9,063 nt of DNA from an uncultured Burkholderiales bacterium (GTDB lineage Bacteria > Pseudomonadota > Gammaproteobacteria > Burkholderiales > Burkholderiaceae_C): positions 1-9,063 of the forward strand of contig CALCBL010000469.1 in assembly GCA_937897495.1 (NCBI GenBank), written 5' to 3'. Shown in pieces: positions 1 through 7,012 of this stretch; the first letter of the stretch is position 1; each line of letters starts with the position of its first letter. The notes under the pieces are model-generated. The model saw nothing but the letters and a program-made list of their open reading frames with translations. It ran no database searches and was not told the origin of the DNA. Both the position numbers and the translations under genes were made by a program.

Positions 1-629
1 ATGGCGATGCGATAGAGATGCCTTTGAAAGAAGACGCACCCACTTCCGCCACCAACCCCTATGGCCAAAGCAAATTGATGGTGGAAAAAGTCATTGCGGA
101 TCTTTGTTCTTCAGACCCGAGTTGGTCTATCACTGCACTTAGATATTTCAATCCCGTAGGTGCCCATGCGAGCGGATTGATGGGCGAAGACCCACAAGGC
201 ATTCCCAACAATTTAATGCCTTTTTTAGCGCAAGTCGCAGTTGGAAGACGAGAAGAACTGCAGGTATTTGGCAATGACTACCAAACACCAGATGGCACTG
301 GTGTGAGGGACTACATTCATGTGATTGATTTGGCCCAAGGGCATCTTTCCGCCTTAACCCATGGCCACAGCAAGGCAGGCCATCACATCTTTAACTTAGG
401 AACTGGCAAAGGCAACAGCGTCCTTGAAATGCTGAATGCATTTGGAAAAGCTTGCGGTAAAGAACTCAAGCACAAAATCGTATCGCGCAGACCAGGCGAT
501 GTAGCGGCATCTTGGGCAGATCCTCACAAAGCCCAGTCGGTCTTAAATTGGAAAGCACAGAAGTCATTGGATGACATGTGCCAAGACACTTGGCGCTGGC
601 AGTCACAAAATCCCAACGGGTATCCGTGA
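1..629 (+). CDS. galE: UDP-glucose 4-epimerase, C-terminal part (5' end cut by window edge)
   Basis: Interconverts UDP-glucose and UDP-galactose with bound NAD (cytoplasmic; Leloir pathway and supply of surface-sugar precursors). The frame is open to the left edge. The first full codon is at 3 and about 208 residues are visible of the usual ~338, so the N-terminal NAD-binding Rossmann part is missing. Bases 1-2 (AT) would complete a Tyr codon if preceded by T, matching the family's SATVYG segment. Visible landmarks: catalytic YGQSK (Tyr and Lys of the YxxxK pair, codons near 60-74), the ALRYFNPVGAH segment, the GIPNNLMPF substrate-binding region, the TPDGTGVRDYIHV block and the FNLGTG turn. 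These are specific to GalE among extended short-chain dehydrogenases. An ATG at 18 is internal to the domain and is not the start. The stop is TGA at 627-629. The gene converges on the leftward operon and appears functionally unrelated to it. Identity is confident; the in vivo epimerisation substrate could be an N-acetylhexosamine. Confidence 0.95.
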   Translation, partial: GDAIEMPLKEDAPTSATNPYGQSKLMVEKVIADLCSSDPSWSITALRYFNPVGAHASGLMGEDPQGIPNNLMPFLAQVAVGRREELQVFGNDYQTPDGTGVRDYIHVIDLAQGHLSALTHGHSKAGHHIFNLGTGKGNSVLEMLNAFGKACGKELKHKIVSRRPGDVAASWADPHKAQSVLNWKAQKSLDDMCQDTWRWQSQNPNGYP

Positions 630-678
630 CGCGCTAGAGTGCGAGGTCTTGAATGCGTATTGCGCCAGCTGTTCAATC
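630..678. other. 49-bp convergent junction between galE and the leftward operon
   Basis: This is the short space between the TGA of galE and the TAG of the DadA-like gene on the opposite strand. I see no strong GC hairpin followed by a T run in either direction. Only a weak, distant GCGC pairing at the ends (630-634 against 661-664) is visible. Either termination is Rho-dependent or transcripts run into the opposing gene. Confidence 0.6.
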
Positions 679-2016
679 CTAAGCGGATTTGAAAGTAAAA
701 GGCGTTGATGGCAGGCTACTGGTGCGCCCTGCCAATTTGTCGGCCAACAAATCAGCAGATCCTGCTGCCAGCGTCAATCCCAAAGTGCCATGCCCAATGT
801 TGGCATACACATTCTCGCAAGCCGTTTGATCAATGATGGGTCGACTCGAAGGCGTTGCAGGCCGCAGGCCTGCCCAAGTTTGCACCTTACCGTAATCTCC
901 AGCCTCCGGAAAATTGTCGCGTGCTTGCTGAATTAAGGCTGCAATGCGATTCGCATCAAGCTCTCTGTTTTCACGTCCCAAGTCGACCATGCCCGCTGCG
1001 CGCAAACGATTACCCAGTTTGGCAAACACTATTTTGTGATGACTGTCGGTGATGGACATAGAAGGCGCAATGCCATGCTCGCAATCGAGCGTGATGGAAA
1101 AGCCTTTCAGTCCCAACAAGGGTGCACGCGTATTAAATTTTTGCAGCAACTCGCGACTGCTCAGGCCTGCGGCCACCACAAAGAAGTCTGCTTTGAATTC
1201 TGTCATGTCTGCCGCTTTTTCGGATTGCGCGTCTTGCAATACCGTGCTTTGTGACTTGAGTTTCAGAGCGATGCATCGACGCCCCTCGAGTACGGCTCCT
1301 GTGATGCGAGTGTCGTAATGCAAGCTGCCACCGCGCGACACAATCAAACGCTCAAGGTACTTGCACAGGCCATGGCTGTCCACCACATCTTCTGAGGGCG
1401 TGTAAATACCGCCCACCAACTTACTTTGCATGGCTGCAAGTGCTGGCTCTGTTTGCACGCATTCAGATGGCGATAGCACATGCTGCTCACAGCCCACATT
1501 CAAGCTGCGCTGGTAGTTCACTTGTGCGTTGGCCGAAGCCAATGCGGCTGGGTCGCGAAACACCACCAACTTGCCATTCGTGCGGTAATCTAGGCCCACT
1601 GCAGTGGCCCAACTGGCGGGCACATTGGCCAACCACTCTCTTAAAATACGGCGTGACAAATAACCCAGGCCCAACAAATCGCGGGTCGTTTGCTGTGCAC
1701 TGGCGCTTGTACAGTGCAATGCAAAACTCAAAGTCCAACGCAAAAAAGTGGGCGACACTGAGGGGTGAATGTGCAAGGGCCCATCTTTTTGAAGCAGCCA
1801 CTTGGGTAAATTGGTCAGCGCAGAAGGTTCGGCCAAAGGCGCTACATAGCTGTACGACAGTTGCGCACCATTGGCATAACTGGTGACCAAGCCAGGCGCC
1901 GCACTTTCTTCGATCACGCTCACTTGCCAGCCGTCTTGCATCAAGCGCCAAGCCGTGGACAAGCCCACAATGCCAGCGCCAATGACACACACGTGTTTAG
2001 TTTGCGGATTGATCAT
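679..2016 (-). CDS. DadA-like FAD-dependent D-amino acid dehydrogenase
   Basis: Predicted flavoprotein of the DAO/DadA family. Characterised members oxidise D-amino acids to 2-oxo acids plus ammonia and pass electrons to the membrane quinone pool. The length of 445 aa is close to E. coli DadA (about 430). An N-terminal dinucleotide-binding fold carries GAGIVG at residues 13-18 and the ribose-binding Glu at about 36 (SVIEES). The C-terminus has the DadA-type GLRPATP (383-389) and the FAD-contacting NIGHGTLGLT (406-415), the most diagnostic stretch. The ATG at 2016 overlaps the TGA of the upstream lyase gene as ATGA. No good Shine-Dalgarno precedes it, so translational coupling is likely. It is the last gene of the operon. 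Its place there suggests an amino acid or secondary amine (sarcosine- or proline-like) as substrate, but family members differ widely in specificity. FAD oxidoreductase is nearly certain; D-amino-acid specificity is moderately supported. Substrate alternatives include glycine, sarcosine and hydroxyproline. Confidence 0.88.
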   Translation of the reverse strand: MINPQTKHVCVIGAGIVGLSTAWRLMQDGWQVSVIEESAAPGLVTSYANGAQLSYSYVAPLAEPSALTNLPKWLLQKDGPLHIHPSVSPTFLRWTLSFALHCTSASAQQTTRDLLGLGYLSRRILREWLANVPASWATAVGLDYRTNGKLVVFRDPAALASANAQVNYQRSLNVGCEQHVLSPSECVQTEPALAAMQSKLVGGIYTPSEDVVDSHGLCKYLERLIVSRGGSLHYDTRITGAVLEGRRCIALKLKSQSTVLQDAQSEKAADMTEFKADFFVVAAGLSSRELLQKFNTRAPLLGLKGFSITLDCEHGIAPSMSITDSHHKIVFAKLGNRLRAAGMVDLGRENRELDANRIAALIQQARDNFPEAGDYGKVQTWAGLRPATPSSRPIIDQTACENVYANIGHGTLGLTLAAGSADLLADKLAGRTSSLPSTPFTFKSA

Positions 2017-2915
2017 TTGCCATCGTACTTTTTTCCGAGGGCCAATAGCTCAGGGGTGCCAATCAGTTGATTCAGATCATCAAAATTCAGCATTTGGTCG
2101 CGCCAAGGTGTGGTGGTTTGGTGCGCCTTCAAGCTGCCATAGTAGCCCTGCAAGGTGTGCGCTACTGCGCGTGCTGTGCCACCTGGAAAAATAACAATTC
2201 TAAATCCGCGCTCACCCAACTCGGTGGCACTTTGAATGGGCGTTTGACCGCCCTCCACCATGTTGGCCAACAAAGGAATGCGGTGCGCAAATTGTGCACA
2301 CGCTTGCTGCATTTGCTCGGGTGTGCGCAATGCCTCAATGAACAAGGCATCGACGCCGCAGGCCAAGTAGGCTTCGGCACGGTCTAAAGCAGACTGAATA
2401 CCTTCTACTGCCAACGCATCGGTGCGCGCCAAAATGAGGGTGTTGCTGCTGTGACGCGCATCCAATGCGGCTTTCAATTTGCCTTGCATCTCTGCCACAG
2501 GCACCACACCTTTGCCATCCAAATGACCGCAGCGTTTGGGAAATGTTTGATCTTCAATTTGAATCATGGCAGCGCCTGCACGCTCAAAATCGCGCACAGT
2601 GCGTTGCGTGTTGAGTGCGTTGCCAAAGCCCGTATCGGCATCCACAATCACGGGTACCGCAACTCGGTCGGTGATGTGCGCCAAGGTTTGAGCCACCTCT
2701 GTGGCCGTGGTGAGGCCAATGTCGGAGCGACCCAAACGAGAATAGGCAATCGAGGCACCCGACAGATACAAGGCTTCAAACCCTGCTTGCTCGGCAATCA
2801 AAGCGCTGAGGGCATCGTACACACCTGGTGCCAACAATGCTTTGGCTTGCTTCAAACGCTGAACCAATGAAATCGCTTTGACTTCTGAGTCTGGACCTGA
2901 GGCTTTCAATGTCAT
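2013..2915 (-). CDS. Isocitrate lyase/PEP mutase-family C-C lyase (2,3-dimethylmalate lyase/methylisocitrate lyase-like)
   Basis: Cytoplasmic Mg-dependent TIM-barrel enzyme expected to cleave a 2-hydroxy di- or tricarboxylate into a 2-oxo acid and a carboxylic acid. It has 300 aa, normal for 2,3-dimethylmalate lyase or PrpB (about 290-300) and far shorter than isocitrate lyase. Visible elements: YLSG at 50-53, metal ligands in DADTG (92-96), the Glu of QIED (about 121), the flexible-loop motif KRCGH (127-131) with the catalytic Cys129, ARTDA (163-167), and NMVEGGQTP (218-226). The intact KRCGH motif favours lyase activity; family members that are phosphonate enzymes or oxaloacetate decarboxylases usually lack it. 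The sequence after the motif (LDGKGVVP) looks more like the dimethylmalate-lyase branch than PrpB, by eye. The ATG at 2915 is chosen over an in-frame start at 3098 because a GGGAGA site lies 7 bases upstream and because the longer form would add a Cys/Arg-rich tail read through the neighbouring gene. The start shares one base with the upstream stop (TGATG). The exact substrate is unknown. Confidence 0.85.
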   Translation of the reverse strand: MTLKASGPDSEVKAISLVQRLKQAKALLAPGVYDALSALIAEQAGFEALYLSGASIAYSRLGRSDIGLTTATEVAQTLAHITDRVAVPVIVDADTGFGNALNTQRTVRDFERAGAAMIQIEDQTFPKRCGHLDGKGVVPVAEMQGKLKAALDARHSSNTLILARTDALAVEGIQSALDRAEAYLACGVDALFIEALRTPEQMQQACAQFAHRIPLLANMVEGGQTPIQSATELGERGFRIVIFPGGTARAVAHTLQGYYGSLKAHQTTTPWRDQMLNFDDLNQLIGTPELLALGKKYDGK

Positions 2916-4315
2916 CACGTGTTCTCCCGTATTTTTTGAGCGACTGCATGCGCCGCAATATGACCGCCGGCAATGGCACTGAGCAACCCATTGCCTGATA
3001 AATAACCCCAAACCTCTGCACCTGAAACACCTCGCGCAGCACCTCCTGCGGCATACAAGTTGGGCAAGGTTTTGCCATTGGATTGAAGCACTTGGCATTG
3101 CGCATTGATGTTCAAGCCACCTTGCGTGTGAAACAAGGCACCCGTGACTTTGATGGCATGAAAGGGCGCTTCGAGTCGTCGCTTAAAGGATCGGCCCCAA
3201 CGGTCTTTTGCGTCTGACTTTTCAAGTGCATTTGCTTCAGCCAACTGATTGACTTCGGCCATGGTTTTGTCCAATGCAATGGCCGGGCACCCCACGATGG
3301 CTGAGAGCGATTCTGCGTTGGCTGCTGACTTCACGGCACCTGCAGCTTGCGCTGCAACAAAGTCTGGAAAGTCTTGGGCAAATTGCAGCAACTGATTGTC
3401 AAAAACAGTCCAAGCTACACCATCGGGCTGATTCAATACTTGAACGGCAGCTTCCGAATACCCTTGTGTTTCGTCGTGAAAACGCGCTCCAAACCTGTTG
3501 ATTTGAATGCCGCCTTCCATCATGAGCGCCCAAGAAATAAGGCTGCCTTGTGGAATAGCCCAAGAACCATGACCTTGGTAGGCGCCCATGTCGGCCAACT
3601 CGGCACCCAACTGCAGTCCCCATGCAATGGCACTGCCATCGTTGCCCACATGACCTGCATACTGCGCATCTTTCATGGCGGGCAAATGTTGTTTCACCAT
3701 GTCGGCATTGCCGCCAAAACCATTGCAGGCCAAGATCACGGCGTCGCAAGACAGGCGGCTAGTAGTTCCATCAGGTTGGGTGAAGTGAAGGCCGTGAACA
3801 AGGCCCTTGGCATCCGCATCCAGCCCGGTCACTTGGGCTTGCGTCAATACCACCACACCCGCTGAATCTGCAGCAGCCCGCAGTCGGCTCATCAATCCTT
3901 CGCCTGTTTTTTCAGGCACAGCATGCATGCGGTAAACACTGTGGCCAGGGTATAAAAACTGATCGAGCAATTGCCAGGGAATGTGGTGATGCTCTTCTAA
4001 AGCGTCCATCGCGGGGCCAATGGCTTCGCTGTAGGCTTTGACCAAAGCAGGCGCCGCTTGACCATGCGCTTTGTGTTGGATGTCTTGAGCAAACAAGTCG
4101 GTACTGTCTTTCACATGGGCTGCTTGCTGCACACGCGTACAAGGTGCGGGCACAAACCCAGAGGACAAAGCAGTGGAGCCAGCAGGCACAGCATCGCGCT
4201 CTAACACCACACATTCAATGCCCAGTCGACTTAAAGCCAATGCAGCGCTTAGGCCACATGCACCCGCGCCCACAATGGCAACAGGTGTGTGAATATTTTC
4301 TGCCAAACCGGTCAT
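2915..4315 (-). CDS. FAD-dependent dehydrogenase, fumarate reductase/3-ketosteroid dehydrogenase flavoprotein family
   Basis: Predicted flavoenzyme of 466 aa that adds or removes a C=C bond next to a carboxylate or carbonyl. The N-terminus has the FAD-binding GAGACG (16-21), Glu39 for the ribose, and the STALSSG loop (47-53) that contacts the flavin. The capping domain contains INRFGARFHDE (272-282). The C-terminal FAD half has FHTQGGLNIN (395-404, the HTxGG substrate/flavin motif) and LYAAGG (420-425). At the place where soluble fumarate reductases carry the proton-shuttle Arg (RFVxExxTRD), a hand alignment puts Tyr286 (DETQGYSEA). This resembles the Tyr of ketosteroid dehydrogenases and points to oxidation rather than reduction. 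The C-terminal segment GAEVWGYLSGNGLL (432-445) also lacks the Arg of NRLGG in fumarate reductases. No haem-binding CxxCH and no signal peptide are seen, so it is cytoplasmic. The ATG overlaps the upstream stop (ATGA) without a good ribosome site. Tricarballylate dehydrogenase-like activity on a succinate-type acid is one possibility; the substrate is unknown. Confidence 0.85.
   Translation of the reverse strand: MTGLAENIHTPVAIVGAGACGLSAALALSRLGIECVVLERDAVPAGSTALSSGFVPAPCTRVQQAAHVKDSTDLFAQDIQHKAHGQAAPALVKAYSEAIGPAMDALEEHHHIPWQLLDQFLYPGHSVYRMHAVPEKTGEGLMSRLRAAADSAGVVVLTQAQVTGLDADAKGLVHGLHFTQPDGTTSRLSCDAVILACNGFGGNADMVKQHLPAMKDAQYAGHVGNDGSAIAWGLQLGAELADMGAYQGHGSWAIPQGSLISWALMMEGGIQINRFGARFHDETQGYSEAAVQVLNQPDGVAWTVFDNQLLQFAQDFPDFVAAQAAGAVKSAANAESLSAIVGCPAIALDKTMAEVNQLAEANALEKSDAKDRWGRSFKRRLEAPFHAIKVTGALFHTQGGLNINAQCQVLQSNGKTLPNLYAAGGAARGVSGAEVWGYLSGNGLLSAIAGGHIAAHAVAQKIRENT
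2923..2928 (-). promoter_or_regulatory. Ribosome binding site of the lyase gene
   Basis: On the minus strand GGGAGA lies 7 bases before the ATG at 2915-2913. It is among the clearest Shine-Dalgarno matches in the operon and it decides the start. It lies inside the last codons of the upstream flavoprotein gene. Confidence 0.75.
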
Positions 4316-4926
4316 GCCAAACTGCTGACGAATGCATCGCAGGTGATAACCTGGCCAATCGAAGCCAAATCGGCCAGTGAGGCCTGATGCAGCGCATCGC
4401 TGAAGGCGGCAGAGCCATCACTTAAAACCACAACGCTGTAGTCGCGCAAATGCGCATCGCGCGCTGTGCTGGCAACTCCGCCATTGGTCACAATGCCGCA
4501 GACCACCACCGTTTGAATACCCGCTTTGCGCAAAACCCAATCGAGCTGCGTATTGAAAAAAGCGGAGTACGCTACTTTGCACACCACCAAATCTACGCAG
4601 TTTTTGAGTTCAGGTACGTTGTCTTGACCCACACTGCCTGGCGCAAAATCACCTTTTCGCAAAAAAGGGCGCTTCTCAAGCAGGTGCGGCGACACCATCG
4701 GTTCACCCTTCGCGTCAGGCCACAACGTAAATTGACTGGCCGCCACATAGCCACCTTGCGACTTCAAAGCGTGGGCCACTGGCGCAACGCGCGCAGGCAA
4801 CAACAAGGCCTCTGTACTGACAGTCTTGCCACGTGCATAGGCACCTTGCGGCGACAAGAAATCATTTTGCAAGTCGACGATGATCAAGGCCGTACTGGCC
4901 GCTGCGAACTTTGAATCTTGGGTCAT
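4312..4926 (-). CDS. Isochorismatase-fold hydrolase lacking the catalytic cysteine
   Basis: Member of the isochorismatase/cysteine-hydrolase superfamily (nicotinamidase, N-carbamoylsarcosine amidohydrolase, RutB, isochorismatase), with 204 aa, the usual size. The catalytic Asp is in IIVDLQNDF (Asp18) and the Lys in CKVAYSAFF (Lys117). The third triad residue should be Cys in a block of the form GIxTNxCVxSTxRDA. Here it reads GIVTNGGVASTARDA, putting Gly150 (codon 4477-4479) at the nucleophile position. The only nearby Cys, Cys143, lies seven residues earlier at the end of the strand. True isochorismatases such as PhzD and EntB also lack this Cys and cleave a vinyl ether, so amide hydrolysis should not be assumed. 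The ATG at 4926 is chosen because the family's first beta strand starts about 13 residues later. The in-frame ATG at 5001 would add 25 atypical residues and overlap HyuA. The gene follows a 37-bp gap after HyuA, with only a weak purine-rich GAAGAAAG ribosome site about 7 bases upstream. The substrate is unknown. Confidence 0.87.
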   Translation of the reverse strand: MTQDSKFAAASTALIIVDLQNDFLSPQGAYARGKTVSTEALLLPARVAPVAHALKSQGGYVAASQFTLWPDAKGEPMVSPHLLEKRPFLRKGDFAPGSVGQDNVPELKNCVDLVVCKVAYSAFFNTQLDWVLRKAGIQTVVVCGIVTNGGVASTARDAHLRDYSVVVLSDGSAAFSDALHQASLADLASIGQVITCDAFVSSLA

Positions 4927-4963
4927 GACAAAACTTTCTTCAATCCAACTGAAAAGGTGGGCA
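4927..4963 (-). promoter_or_regulatory. 37-bp spacer between hyuA-like and isochorismatase-like genes with weak ribosome site
   Basis: This is the only non-overlapping junction in the operon. On the minus strand it contains the purine-rich GAAGAAAG upstream of the ATG at 4926. I see no hairpin, no terminator and no convincing sigma-70 promoter, so it is probably just an intercistronic spacer. Confidence 0.5.
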
Positions 4964-7012
4964 TCAGGCTTGAACGGTGACCAACAGATTGCCCATGGCA
5001 TCTACTTTGGCATCAAAGCCCGGCTCTAACCACACCGTGGTATCGGCTTGCTCCAAGATGGCTGGGCCTTGAACCTGCGCACCCACCGGCAATTCCAAGC
5101 GCGCATAGCGCTGTGCATCCCACCATTGACCCTGGTGGTACACGCGCTGCACACCCAAAGGCTGCGTGCTGCCAACGCCCACAGGGGCCAACACCGACAA
5201 ATCAAATTTAGGTCTGCGGCCAATGCGCGCATAGCGCAAATTCATGACGCGAATGACGGGGCCTTCCAGCACACGGCCAAACGCATGTTGGTAAGCCTCG
5301 GTAAAGGCCAAACGCAAACCCTCTGCACTTAACTGCGCGCGCTGAACATTGACTTGAAGCGTGTGCGTTTGACCTGTGAACAACATGTCCAGCGCAATGC
5401 TTTCATCCACGGCCACAAACCGCACACCCGCAGAATCGAGGCGTGTTTGGCAGGCCTCGGCCAACTTGTCGATGCGCGCCACAACATCTTTGAAATTCAC
5501 ATCACTCAAAGCTTGGTTCAATGTTTGCACCGCGTCATGGCGCATGTCGGCCATGACACAACCCAACGCAGATGTGACACCGGGGTAACGCGGCACGATG
5601 CCCGTAGCCACACCCACTTCGCGCATCATGGCGCACACATGCAAGCCGCCACCACCACCAAATGGCATGTAAGCAAACTGGCGGGGGTCGTGTCCTTTTT
5701 CGATGGACACCACACGCACCGCACCCGCCATCTTGGCATTGGCCACTGTCAAAATAGCTTCAGCGGCTTCCATGGTGCTGAGGCCCAAGGGCTCAGCCAC
5801 ATGCGTTTGAATGGCCTTTTCTGACAAATCAGCGCGCATGGCTTGCAACAAGCCGCCGCCCAAAGGACGATCTGCTGCAATGCGTCCCAACAACACATTG
5901 GCATCGGTCACTGTGGGTCTTGTGTTGCCACGGTCGTAGCAAGCCGGCCCTGGCACACTGCCAGCCGACTCAGGGCCTACTTGCAACATGCCACTGGCAT
6001 CCACAGAAGCAATAGAGCCGCCGCCCGCACCAATGGTTTCAATTTGAATCATGGGCGAGCGAACCACCAAGCCAAACTCAATGGAAGTTTGAGCCGCCAA
6101 TGCAGCCTCACCTTTTGCCACCAAAGACACATCAAAGGAAGTGCCCCCCATGTCGCCAGTCATGACATTGGGAAACCCAGCTGCGCGCGCAATGGCCGCA
6201 CATGCCATCACCCCAGCAGCGGGTCCTGACAAGGCTGTGCGAACCGGCACATCACAAGCAGTTTGGCGAGACATCACACCGCCATTGCTTTGAACAATGA
6301 GCAACTCGCCGTCAAAACCTTGGCCACGCAAGTCGGATTCCAAGCGCGTCAAATAACTGCCCACCACAGGCTGTAAAGCGGCATTCAGGGTGGCCGTAGA
6401 GCAGCGCTCAAATTCGCGAATTTCTGGCAAGACTTCACTGGCCGCAGTCACATGCGGGTTGGGCCACATGGCGCGCACAGCAGCCACAGCAGCTTGCTCA
6501 TTGGCCATATTGGCATAGGCATTGATGAAGAACACACAGACTGCTTCGCACCCAGCATCGAGCAAAGCTTGCGCTTGCGCTTTCACTTGATCGATGTTCA
6601 CGGGTGTGTGAATGTGACCATCGGCCAACACGCGCTCGTCCACTTCCAAGCGCAGAGCACGCGGCACGATCGGCGTGAAACTGCCACGCAAGCCCCAAGT
6701 CTGTGGCCGATCACGACGACGCATCTCCAACACATCGCGAAAGCCGCGCGTGGTAATGATGCCAGTGCGCGCTACCTTGCGTTCTAGCAATGCATTGGTA
6801 CCCACCGTGGTGCCATGCACAATGCTGGCCACACCCGAAGCAGAACCATCTTCAGAAATTTTCTGAATGCCATTCATAAAACCACGGGCTTCTTCGCCGC
6901 GGGTTGAAGGCACTTTCACAATGCGCGCTGTCCCTGTTTGCTCATCGAGCACAAACAAATCGGTGAACGTACCGCCCACGTCAACACCCACCACCCAGCG
7001 TTTCTGGCTCAT
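4964..7012 (-). CDS. hyuA: Hydantoinase/5-oxoprolinase family subunit A (ATP-binding)
   Basis: ATP-dependent subunit of a HyuA/HyuB enzyme. Known members hydrolyse N-methylhydantoin, hydantoins, 5-oxoproline or caprolactam through a phosphorylated lactam; related pairs carboxylate acetone or acetophenone. It has 682 aa, full length for HyuA (about 680-700). The N-terminal hydant_A_N region starts with the phosphate-binding GVDVGGTFTDLF (9-20) and includes HGTTVGTNALLERK (66-79). The hydantoinase_A domain shows the second actin-like nucleotide motif GDMGGTSFDVSL (286-297), GAGGGSIA (328-335) and FGGGGGLHVC (451-460). The C-terminal part is a small beta-rich domain ending in a lipoyl-like WLEPGF segment. 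All nucleotide-binding motifs look intact. The ATG at 7012 overlaps the stop of the HyuB gene (ATGA) and has GAAGGGA 5 bases upstream. The adjacent HyuB subunit implies a heteromeric enzyme. Family assignment is very secure; choosing between lactamase and carboxylase is not possible from this sequence. Confidence 0.95.
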   Translation of the reverse strand: MSQKRWVVGVDVGGTFTDLFVLDEQTGTARIVKVPSTRGEEARGFMNGIQKISEDGSASGVASIVHGTTVGTNALLERKVARTGIITTRGFRDVLEMRRRDRPQTWGLRGSFTPIVPRALRLEVDERVLADGHIHTPVNIDQVKAQAQALLDAGCEAVCVFFINAYANMANEQAAVAAVRAMWPNPHVTAASEVLPEIREFERCSTATLNAALQPVVGSYLTRLESDLRGQGFDGELLIVQSNGGVMSRQTACDVPVRTALSGPAAGVMACAAIARAAGFPNVMTGDMGGTSFDVSLVAKGEAALAAQTSIEFGLVVRSPMIQIETIGAGGGSIASVDASGMLQVGPESAGSVPGPACYDRGNTRPTVTDANVLLGRIAADRPLGGGLLQAMRADLSEKAIQTHVAEPLGLSTMEAAEAILTVANAKMAGAVRVVSIEKGHDPRQFAYMPFGGGGGLHVCAMMREVGVATGIVPRYPGVTSALGCVMADMRHDAVQTLNQALSDVNFKDVVARIDKLAEACQTRLDSAGVRFVAVDESIALDMLFTGQTHTLQVNVQRAQLSAEGLRLAFTEAYQHAFGRVLEGPVIRVMNLRYARIGRRPKFDLSVLAPVGVGSTQPLGVQRVYHQGQWWDAQRYARLELPVGAQVQGPAILEQADTTVWLEPGFDAKVDAMGNLLVTVQA

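Noticed and set aside
630..678. Bidirectional intrinsic terminator between galE and the DadA-like gene
   Set aside because: Only a weak four-base GCGC pairing across the whole interval and no T-run were found.
2916..3098. Possible 61-residue N-terminal extension of the lyase gene starting at 3098
   Set aside because: It is Cys/Arg-rich, unlike the family, and is read entirely through the flavoprotein gene in another frame. The ATG at 2915 has a good ribosome site and a TGATG junction.
4927..5001. Possible 25-residue extension of the isochorismatase-like protein from an ATG at 5001
   Set aside because: It would overlap HyuA by 38 bases and adds residues not typical of the fold. The ATG at 4926 gives the standard family length.
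5354..5824. Plus-strand open frame of 156 codons antisense to hyuA
   Set aside because: Its composition mirrors the opposite strand, there is no motif, and it lies fully inside an intact conserved gene.
679..7012. Creatinine/N-methylhydantoin degradation (N-methylhydantoinase, N-carbamoylsarcosine amidohydrolase, sarcosine oxidation)
   Set aside because: HyuAB, an isochorismatase-fold protein and a DadA-like enzyme superficially match. However, the amidohydrolase Cys is missing, and the LeuD-like, lyase and desaturase genes have no role in that route. It is kept only as a weaker alternative.
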